A DNA stretch of 64,000 bases from contig NZ_BDMM01000001.1 in the NCBI RefSeq assembly GCF_002157625.1, positions 1 through 64,000 of the forward strand. The letters run 5' to 3'. The notes under the pieces are model-generated. The model made no database searches. It worked only from the letters and a program-made list of their open reading frames with translations, and was not told the DNA's origin. The position numbers and the translations under genes were made by a program. Numbering within the stretch: position 1 is the first letter of the stretch; each line of letters opens with the position of its first letter. Of this stretch, positions 18,443 to 25,030 are shown one piece after another. The DNA is from Brevundimonas sp. SH203. Its GTDB lineage: Bacteria; Pseudomonadota; Alphaproteobacteria; Caulobacterales; Caulobacteraceae.

Positions 18443-18822
18443 CCCGTCCGCCGACCGGCTTGGGGACCACCGCCGATCATATGGCGCAGCATCCCCAGAA
18501 CAATTGGGGGACGGTTCGGTACGATGCGCGCTTCGACCACTATTGGGTGGAAGCGGGGGGCGCCAGGCAACAGCTGTTCTTCTGCCCGTGGTGCGGCGTC
18601 AGCCTGCCCGTCTCCCAACGCGACCGCTGATTCGACGCTTTGGAGGCGCAATGGATCGACCCGAACACCGATTCCATTCCCGACGCCTATCGCACCGGCG
18701 CCTGGCGCGGGGAAGCGGACGGGCCGCCCGTCGAAAAGCAATGGGGCGCGATCGAGGGCCAATATTTCGATCTGTTCGAGGGGGAGGCGGAGTCCGATTC
18801 CGCCGATCTCGACACGGGCTGA
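18409..18822 (+). pseudogene. CPWCG-motif small protein (DUF6980-like), broken by in-frame TGA
   Basis: The frame encodes FFCPWCGVSLPVSQRDR, then TGA (18628-18630, codon 74), then continues in the same frame with FDALEAQWIDPNTDSIPDAY to a stop at 18822. Small proteins I know with this arrangement (CPWCGxxLPxSxRDxWFxxLExxxID, DUF6980-like) have Trp exactly where the TGA falls, so this looks like a TGG-to-TGA change rather than two genes. The start may be the ATG at 18409 (inside the previous gene's end) or the one at 18481. It could be a recent pseudogene, a sequencing error, or read through. Family function is unknown. Confidence 0.7.
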
Positions 18823-19076
18823 TCGCCACGGCGGGGAACATGGCGCCGGTCGCATGTCCCAATACAAGTCACGCGGTCATGTGGCGTGTCGCAAGCTGGG
18901 CCGTTGCCGGCGGCGGGCGTTAACGCTGATTTCGAAGGGCAAGGCGGGGCGGCGGGACGAGGAGAGTTTTTCGCACCAGTCTTGGTTAAGGCCTGAACGC
19001 CCCGCCAAGCGGGACCGTTCTTGCACTCCTGTCCGTGTCCGTCACTTCCGACGGTCGAATACAGGGGCTTGTTTCC

Positions 19077-20009
19077 ATGATTAGTAAAACTCACGCGGTC
19101 GGATTGGCGACCGCCGCCGTCGTGGCCGCCATGGCGTCGGTCGCATCGGCTCAGTCCAATGTGACATCCAACCAGAAGAACACGGCCAATGTCCGCGCCC
19201 AGTTGAACGCCGTCGTCAACGACGTGAACGGCAATGTCTCGCAGACCGCCGCGGCGATCAGCAACTCGGCGACGCTGAGCGGCGGCGGGCCGGTCACGGT
19301 TCGCAACGTCCAGGACAGCTGGGGTTCGACCAGCGCGACCCTGTCCAGCACGGTCGGAAACGTGAACGGCGACGTCGCCGCCACGGCCGCCGCCCTGGGC
19401 AACTCCGCGACCGTCACCCTGGACGGCAATGTCGTGTCCAAGGTCACGAACGCCCAATACACCCATCGCGGTCAGTTCGTGGCCACGACCGACCTGAAGG
19501 CGGCGAACATCGAAGGCGCCGTCACCGGCACGGCGGCCTCCATCGCCAACTCGTTCACCGCGACGGGCGAGGGCGCGCTAAACGTGTCGAACGCCCAGTA
19601 TTTCAACGGCGACTCGCGCGCCGTCCTGAACGCTGCGGTGCGCGACGTGTCGGACAAGGTCAACCTGACCTCGGCCGCCCTGGCCAACTCGGCCACCATC
19701 GACCTGCAGCACGCGGGCAAGGGCACGGTCTCCAACACCCAGATGTCGGGCTACGACCCCACGGCGACCCTGAACGCCACGGTGTCGAACGTGGACGACG
19801 CCGTGTCGACGACGGCGGCGGCCATTTCCAACTCGCTGACCGTCAACACCGGCGCCAACACCATGCTGGCGGCGACCTCGGTGCAGAACAACACGGCGCT
19901 GACGCAGGCCATGGCTACCGTGTCGATCCGCAACGTCGACTCTGCATCGCTGACGGCGGCGGCCATCGGCAACTCGGCCACGATTACTCGCGTGACCAAC
20001 GGTCTGTGA
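19077..20009 (+). CDS. Exported curlin-like repeat protein (possible HfaD-like holdfast component)
   Basis: A 310-residue protein with a clear signal peptide (cleavage after VASAQ) followed by six repeats of about 45 residues. Each repeat carries a pattern like LNAxVxxVxxxVxxTAAAIxNSxT, and the repeats are joined by VxNxQ-type segments rich in Asn, Gln, Ser and Thr. This resembles curlin-type or beta-solenoid surface proteins. The ATG at 19077 follows AGGGG. It converges on the HfaB genes across a terminator, and a shorter relative of it lies at 22636-23250. Holdfast or surface adhesion is inferred from context; assignment to HfaD itself is tentative. Confidence 0.7.
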   Translation: MISKTHAVGLATAAVVAAMASVASAQSNVTSNQKNTANVRAQLNAVVNDVNGNVSQTAAAISNSATLSGGGPVTVRNVQDSWGSTSATLSSTVGNVNGDVAATAAALGNSATVTLDGNVVSKVTNAQYTHRGQFVATTDLKAANIEGAVTGTAASIANSFTATGEGALNVSNAQYFNGDSRAVLNAAVRDVSDKVNLTSAALANSATIDLQHAGKGTVSNTQMSGYDPTATLNATVSNVDDAVSTTAAAISNSLTVNTGANTMLAATSVQNNTALTQAMATVSIRNVDSASLTAAAIGNSATITRVTNGL

Positions 20010-20060
20010 TCCTGGACGGCGCGGGACGTGACGACGTCCCGCGCCATTCTCGGCCATACG

Positions 20061-20096
20061 AAAAAAAAAGCCCGCCGCGATGATCGCGGCGGGCTT
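20061..20096. terminator. Bidirectional intrinsic terminator
   Basis: A ten-base-pair GC stem (20070-20079 with 20085-20094, arms GCCCGCCGCG and CGCGGCGGGC) has a five-base loop. Nine A residues lie to its left, which become a T tract for leftward transcripts of the HfaB operon, and TTCTTC lies to its right for the rightward repeat-protein gene. It sits between the convergent 20009 and 20128 gene ends. Confidence 0.9.
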
Positions 20097-20127
20097 CTTC
20101 ATGGGGGGAAGGCGACGAGGGCGCCGA

Positions 20128-21222
20128 TCAGCCGCCGGTGGTGGTTCCGCGAACGGCCGAGGCCGGGGCGGCGCGCCAGTTGGACGGGTCCAGCACCCAG
20201 CGCGCGGGCGGGCCGACCGGGGGGCGCGGCGGGGAGGGCGGCGCCTGAACCGCCTGAGCGGCCGGGGGCGCCTGGGGCGTCGGTTGCGGCGTGGGGACCG
20301 GCTGGGCCGCCTGGACCAGGGCGGCGGCGGTGCGACGGGCCAGCAGGCTTTCGCCATGCGACGCGATCTCGGCGTCCGGCAGGCAGCGGTCGCGCGGCAC
20401 GGCGTAGAGATCGGCGACGAAGTCGTAGAGGCCGCGTTCGATTGCGGTGCGAACCGCGAACTGGATCGGCTCCATCCCGGCGGTCCCGGCCGACAGGTCG
20501 AAGATGTTGCCGTTCAGGAAGTCGAACACCCCCACGCGGATTTCCCGCCCGACCAGCTGTTTCTGATACGAGGCCGTGGCGACCACCTCCTGCGACTGTG
20601 TGTCCACCAGGCGCAGGTCGATGGCGATGTTCATGACATAGCCGCTGTTGGTCAGGCTGCCCTTGACCCCGCTGGCCTCCAGACCGCCGGCCGCGACATC
20701 GGCGCCCGAGGATCGGAGATTGTAGTTCAGCTCGGTCACGCCGCCGACGACATAATAGCGCGAGCCGGCGATCTGACCGGCGTAGATGGCGCGGAAATTC
20801 TCGGGGCTCTGGCCGGCCGCCTGGGGCGTGTCGGACAGAAGGTGGGCCTGGGCGTACTGGCGCTCGACCTCAGACACGCCGCGATCCTGACGCTCCACCG
20901 TCGGCACACCGGCCTTGGTCAGGGCGGTGACGGCGAACAGGGAGGCGCCCTGGCTGATCTTTCGCCCCGTCTCCAGGTCGTTGCGGCCGGTCAGATCGGC
21001 GATGTCGCCCACCGCCAGACGCGGCGCGGCGCGGCCGGCCGTCTGGGCCGCCGCCGCCAGGCACCGCAGGGGCGCGGAATAGGCGGTGTCGTTGCCGGTC
21101 GCCGGGGCGCCGCCGATGGGCTTGGCGTAAAGTCCGGTCTCGGGGTCGAAATGGGTGGATGCGCACCCGGCCAGGCCGACGGCGGCGATCAGGGACGCCT
21201 GCAGGACCGGGCGTAATCTCAC
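20128..21222 (-). CDS. hfaB: HfaB-type holdfast anchor lipoprotein (CsgG family)
   Basis: A 364-residue CsgG-family protein. In Caulobacter, HfaB is an outer-membrane CsgG homologue needed to export or place HfaA and HfaD, which anchor the holdfast. The signal peptide ends in LAGC (Cys20), so it should be lipidated. The CsgG-like core includes APRLAVGDIADLTGR, ENFRAIYAGQIAGSRYYVVG and ELNYN. The last 70 residues are a Pro/Gln/Ala-rich tail. The GTG at 21222 overlaps the upstream paralog stop (GTGA). The tandem copy upstream lacks the cysteine, so this copy is the better match to canonical HfaB. Confidence 0.85.
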   Translation of the reverse strand: MRLRPVLQASLIAAVGLAGCASTHFDPETGLYAKPIGGAPATGNDTAYSAPLRCLAAAAQTAGRAAPRLAVGDIADLTGRNDLETGRKISQGASLFAVTALTKAGVPTVERQDRGVSEVERQYAQAHLLSDTPQAAGQSPENFRAIYAGQIAGSRYYVVGGVTELNYNLRSSGADVAAGGLEASGVKGSLTNSGYVMNIAIDLRLVDTQSQEVVATASYQKQLVGREIRVGVFDFLNGNIFDLSAGTAGMEPIQFAVRTAIERGLYDFVADLYAVPRDRCLPDAEIASHGESLLARRTAAALVQAAQPVPTPQPTPQAPPAAQAVQAPPSPPRPPVGPPARWVLDPSNWRAAPASAVRGTTTGG

Positions 21223-22103
21223 GAGGCGGCTCCGGCCGTCATGGCGTAGGTCTGGACGGCGTCGGGGTCGTCGGCCGGCAGGCAACTGGCCTGGCCGCCC
21301 GGCGTCTGAATCCCGGCCAGCAGTTCGAACACGCCGCGTTCGACCACGGTGCGAACCGCCGCCTGGATCGGCTCCATCGCCCCGTTGCCGGCCGTGCCGA
21401 CTCCGCCGACCGACCCCAGCGCGCCGGTCAGACCAAGACTGCGATCCACGCCGATCACCTGTTTCTGAAAACTGACGCTGTTCACGACTTCCTGCGAGCG
21501 CGTATCGACCAGCCGAAGGTCCACCGCCACGTTCATCACATACTGCGACGCTTGCGCCAAGCCGCGAAGACCGGTCGCCTTGGCGGCCCCGGCCTGTGCG
21601 CTGACGCCCGAGGAGGCGATATTGTAGTTCAGTTCGGTGATCCCGCCGACCAGATAGTAGCGCGAACCCGCGATCTGGCCGGCGTAGATGGCGCGGAAAT
21701 TCTCGGGGTCCTGCCCGGCGCGTTCCGGCGCATCGGACAGCAGATGCTGGCGGGCGTAGTTCAGTTCGATCTCGGCGACGGTGTTGTCCAGACGCTCCAC
21801 CACCGGCGCGCCCGCGCGGCCCAGGGCGGTGATGGCGAACAGGGCCGCGCCCTGGGAGGCGCGGGCGCCGGTTTGCAGATCGACGCGGCCGGTCATGTCC
21901 GAAATCCGGCCCACCGCGATCCGGGGCGCGGCGCCGCCGACCCAGGCGTCACGACGCGCCAGACAGGTCAGGGCCGCCGAATAGGGGGAGGGGTTGGCGG
22001 TCGCCGGCGCGCCTCGGATCGGCTCGACATTGGCCCGCGTCTGCGCCGAGGCGGCGCCGGCGAGCGAGGCCAGCGCCAGACCCAGGATGACGGCGCGCCT
22101 CAC
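21219..22103 (-). CDS. Second CsgG/HfaB-type protein, without lipobox
   Basis: A 294-residue paralog of the downstream HfaB. It shares long near-identical blocks (FRAIYAGQIAGSRYYLVGG, ELNYNIASSG, VDLRLVDTRSQEVV). Its signal peptide ends ASAQT, a signal peptidase I site, with no lipidation cysteine, and it lacks the Pro-rich tail. The GTG at 22103 overlaps the hfaA stop, and its own stop overlaps the next hfaB start, so hfaA and both CsgG-type genes are one coupled operon. It may form mixed pores with HfaB or serve a different client; both ideas are inference. Confidence 0.8.
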   Translation of the reverse strand: MRRAVILGLALASLAGAASAQTRANVEPIRGAPATANPSPYSAALTCLARRDAWVGGAAPRIAVGRISDMTGRVDLQTGARASQGAALFAITALGRAGAPVVERLDNTVAEIELNYARQHLLSDAPERAGQDPENFRAIYAGQIAGSRYYLVGGITELNYNIASSGVSAQAGAAKATGLRGLAQASQYVMNVAVDLRLVDTRSQEVVNSVSFQKQVIGVDRSLGLTGALGSVGGVGTAGNGAMEPIQAAVRTVVERGVFELLAGIQTPGGQASCLPADDPDAVQTYAMTAGAAS

Positions 22104-22531
22104 GATCCCGGCTTCCGCGAATTGGCGCTGATGTCGCCGTTGTTGGTCTGGCTGCTGTTCAGCACGACCGTATTGCCGTGGCCGATGATGGAGACATTGA
22201 CCAGATTGCCGACGGCGGTGGAGGTGTTGCTGTCGTTCAAGGCCGCCGCGCCGCTGTCGAAATAGGCGGCGCCCGACAGGGTGTTGGAGCCGGCGCTGGA
22301 ATAGTTGACGGGGGCGTTGGGCTGACCGTTCATGATGACGCCGTTGGCGACCAGCCGATTGCCGTTGGCGTCGCGCGTCACCGGGTTGAAGGTCCGGCTG
22401 GCGACGGACCCGGCCCGTCCGTATCCCGCCTCCATCGACGCCGCGCCGGCGGATTCCGAGGACGACTGCGCCCACGCCTGGCCACAGGGGGCGAGGATCA
22501 GAAGGGCGAGCAGGACGGGCGTCTTCATCAT
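22100..22531 (-). CDS. hfaA: Holdfast anchor protein HfaA
   Basis: A 143-residue exported protein with a signal peptide (cleavage near QAWAQS) and a mature part rich in Asn, Ser and Gly. It contains NPVTRDANGNRLVANG and GNLVNVSIIGHGNTVVLNS, characteristic of HfaA, the curlin-like protein that ties the holdfast to the stalk tip or pole in Caulobacterales. Start is ATG at 22531 or the adjacent ATG at 22528; no strong Shine-Dalgarno is seen. It is first of the coupled hfaA-CsgG-hfaB operon. The usual neighbour hfaD is not plainly recognisable, but curlin-like repeat genes lie on both sides. Confidence 0.85.
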   Translation of the reverse strand: MMKTPVLLALLILAPCGQAWAQSSSESAGAASMEAGYGRAGSVASRTFNPVTRDANGNRLVANGVIMNGQPNAPVNYSSAGSNTLSGAAYFDSGAAALNDSNTSTAVGNLVNVSIIGHGNTVVLNSSQTNNGDISANSRKPGS

Positions 22532-22593
22532 GGCGCGGATCGTTTCGAAGAGGGGCGGGAAAGGGGCGACCCGGGCGGGGCCGCAAGGACGAC

Positions 22594-22627
22594 AGGGCCG
22601 GCGACGGCGTTCAGGATCGCCGGCCCT
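22594..22627 (-). terminator. Stem-loop after the repeat-protein gene
   Basis: Perfect 11-bp inverted arms AGGGCCGGCGA and TCGCCGGCCCT (22594-22604, 22617-22627) follow the stop of the 22636-23250 gene on the minus strand. The downstream side (CTGTCGTCCTT) is only moderately T-rich, so it may terminate weakly or attenuate read-through into hfaA. Confidence 0.6.
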
Positions 22628-22635
22628 TCGCGGTC

Positions 22636-23250
22636 TTAGAAGCCTGTGACCGTCAGGCTGTTGCCGATGGCGGCGGCCGTGTTGGTCACGGCGCCCGACA
22701 CGTCGCGCACGGTGGTCGAGGCGACGGCCGACACGCCGGCGGTGTTGCTCTGCGACGAGTTCAGCGAACCGAAGCGCGAGTCGATGGTGGCCGAGTTGCT
22801 GATGGCCGCCGCCGTTGCGGACACGGCGCCGGACACGTCCGTGACCGTGGCGTTCAGCGTGGCGGACGGATCGTTATAGGCGACCTGGGTGCTGTTGATG
22901 GCGCCGCCCCAGTCCGACGTCTTGATGGTCGCCGAGTTGGCGATGGCGGCCGAGGTCGCCGAGACGTCCTTGGACACGTCGTTGATGGTGGCGTTCAGCT
23001 GCGAGGACGCGCCGCCCCAGGCGTTCTGGTTGTTGTTGATTGAGACGGCCGTGCCGCCGTCGATGGTCACGCTGTTCGAGATGGCGGCGGCGGTGGCCGA
23101 CACCGAATTGTTCACGCCCGAGACCGTGGCGTTCAGTTGCGAACGAACGGAGGCGTTGTTCGACTGGTTCGAAGTGGCGCTTTGCGCCTGGGCGGAACCG
23201 GCCGCGACGGCGACCAGCAGGGCGGACAGGGTAAGGACTTTGATTTTCAC
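22636..23250 (-). CDS. Exported curlin-like repeat protein, short paralog
   Basis: A 204-residue relative of the protein at 19077. A signal peptide (cleavage after GSAQA) is followed by four repeats such as LNATVSGVNNSVSATAAAIS and LNATVTDVSGAVSATAAAIS, joined by Asn/Gln/Ser-rich linkers. The start is the GTG at 23250, supported by GGAGAAGTCTC and an immediate signal sequence; the frame runs on upstream without signal-like sequence. It precedes hfaA on the same strand, so it may be co-transcribed with the holdfast-anchor genes despite a stem-loop between them. It is an HfaD-like or accessory adhesin candidate; the function is inferred from context. Confidence 0.7.
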   Translation of the reverse strand: MKIKVLTLSALLVAVAAGSAQAQSATSNQSNNASVRSQLNATVSGVNNSVSATAAAISNSVTIDGGTAVSINNNQNAWGGASSQLNATINDVSKDVSATSAAIANSATIKTSDWGGAINSTQVAYNDPSATLNATVTDVSGAVSATAAAISNSATIDSRFGSLNSSQSNTAGVSAVASTTVRDVSGAVTNTAAAIGNSLTVTGF

Positions 23251-23595
23251 GAGACTTCTCCAAACAGCCCGGTCGTCGGGCGGTTTTGAGAATGCAAAAA
23301 GCGTAGCCATTACAATAATTAACGGGCGTAAACCGTGTCCGTTCAGCCTCTTGCCGCCGGGACGGCTCCAGACGCCCGGCGCCGTTGGATGACGAACCGT
23401 CACAGCGTTAACGGGCGAACGCGGTTTTCGTCGGAGGCGGCGGTTTCGGCGCCGGTTTGGGCTTTGGCGATGTCGCATTTCTGAACCCCGTGTCCCGGTC
23501 TGGGTCACGGTCGGCGGACAGCGCCGTGCAGGATTTTCAGATCGGGGCGCCAAGTTAAGCCATTAGTCATCATTGGCGCCGCAAAAGGCTGGTCC
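23251..23595. other. Divergent intergenic region, 345 bp
   Basis: This is the only gap over 300 bases. It separates divergent genes and should hold promoters for both. It contains a short AT-rich patch (about 23290-23325), two copies of TTAACGGGCG (23319 and 23408), and a small GCCCG/CGGGC hairpin near 23267-23281. TTAAC half-sites recall CtrA boxes, but I do not see a proper TTAA-N7-TTAA pair. No ORF or RNA gene is recognisable. Confidence 0.5.
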
Positions 23596-24753
23596 ATGAT
23601 CGATCGCGCGGTTCGCAGTCTGGAACATCTGAGGGGGTCCGCCTCCACTGCTCGGGTGTTGAACCTGCTGGGTGTGTGGGAGGAACACGGCGACAGCGGT
23701 CCGGACGGCGCCGTGCGGACGCCCGAATGGGCGACCTATCCGATATTTCGCACCCGCGCCCTCAACCGCGCCCTGATCATCAAGCACCGGCTGCGCCGCA
23801 ACGAGACGGACCTGTTCACCGGCCGCCGCCAGGTGGCCACCAAGGTCGTCGTGCCGATCGACGATCGGGAGCTGAAGACCGGCGGCCGCTATGTCTTCGT
23901 CAATCAGATCGGCTTCGAACGGGTGCTGCTGGCGGCGTTCGGCGTCGCCGCCAATCACCCCGACGTCGAGACGCTGCGTCTGATCGACAAGCTGCCGTCG
24001 CTCGATCCCTTTCTGCTGCGCGAACAGCTTCGGCGCGGCGGGCTGGACCCGGCCGCCTGCTATTTCTCGATCAGCGAGAGCGATCTGCAGCGGATGCAGG
24101 CCTTCGTGCGGAACGAGATCGAACCCCTGGTCACGCTCAGCCTGGGCGAGGACACCATCGCCGTGGCCTCGGATTCCGCGTCCCGCATGGCGGCCAAGAT
24201 CCTGTCCAACACGCCCGGCGACCAGCTGGACGCCCTGCGGCTGACGCTGCGCCTGCAGCCGGAGCAGTATCAGGAGGGCGTCTTCTGCTGGAAAGGCTTC
24301 CTCTATTACAAATGGACGCTGGCGGCCCTGATGGGGGACGTGGCCAAGGTCGGCGAGGCCGTTCGCACCATTCAACCCGTCGGCAAGGCCGATCGCGCCG
24401 CCAAGGAATATCTGGCGCGCAGCCGCGACGTGCTGCGCGGGCGGATCATCAAGACCTGCGACGAGGTCAGCCGCACCCTGCGGGTCTATGACGACGCCTA
24501 CGCCAAACTGACCCAGGAGGGGCAGCCCACCGCCTTCCGCGACTTCCTGCTGGACGCGCCGTCGATGTTCGCCAAGCTGGGCGACCAACTCGGGGCGGTC
24601 CAGCACATCGTCAGCTACTGGCGTTTCCGCTTCGGCCCGGGCGCCTCGCCGGTCAATGTCGAGGAGCTGATGGACATCTTCATGGATTTCGAAACCGGCC
24701 TCCTGGGCCGAGACGAGGCCACGGAATCCATTCCCCGTCCCGTAACGGCCTAA
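23596..24753 (+). CDS. Conserved-looking protein of unknown function
   Basis: I do not recognise this 385-residue soluble protein. There is no signal peptide or membrane segment. It is mixed alpha/beta in the first half (around KVVVPIDDRELKTGGRYVFV) and mainly helical in the second, with charged helices around residues 250-340 (RTIQPVGKADRAAKEYLARS). The ATG at 23596 opens directly after a weak GCTGGTCC region. Codon use matches its neighbours. It diverges from the holdfast-anchor locus, so co-regulation is possible. The sequence supports no function. Confidence 0.65.
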   Translation: MIDRAVRSLEHLRGSASTARVLNLLGVWEEHGDSGPDGAVRTPEWATYPIFRTRALNRALIIKHRLRRNETDLFTGRRQVATKVVVPIDDRELKTGGRYVFVNQIGFERVLLAAFGVAANHPDVETLRLIDKLPSLDPFLLREQLRRGGLDPAACYFSISESDLQRMQAFVRNEIEPLVTLSLGEDTIAVASDSASRMAAKILSNTPGDQLDALRLTLRLQPEQYQEGVFCWKGFLYYKWTLAALMGDVAKVGEAVRTIQPVGKADRAAKEYLARSRDVLRGRIIKTCDEVSRTLRVYDDAYAKLTQEGQPTAFRDFLLDAPSMFAKLGDQLGAVQHIVSYWRFRFGPGASPVNVEELMDIFMDFETGLLGRDEATESIPRPVTA

Positions 24754-25030
24754 GATGGTTTGACCTGAGCGCGGCGCCTGATCTGCGAACGCATTGCGCC
24801 GCCAGGGCTATAAGGCGTCGTTCCGTGCGCGATATCGCACTGCAACATCGGATAATGGAATAATCGACTGGGCGGCGGCGTCGCGCCAGATTGGTGCAAG
24901 CTTGACGACCTAATGGTGACTGTGTCGCGACAGGTTTGTCGCAGGCGCGTCGGGGAAAGGGCGTGCCGGCGCACAGGCCCTGTCTGGCGAGGAGCAATCG
25001 CATCGGCCGAGGGCCGGTCTGGGGGACACT

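Noticed and set aside
18409..18822. Two separate small genes either side of the TGA
   Set aside because: The second part has no ribosome binding site and both parts align as consecutive segments of one known family arrangement in the same frame.
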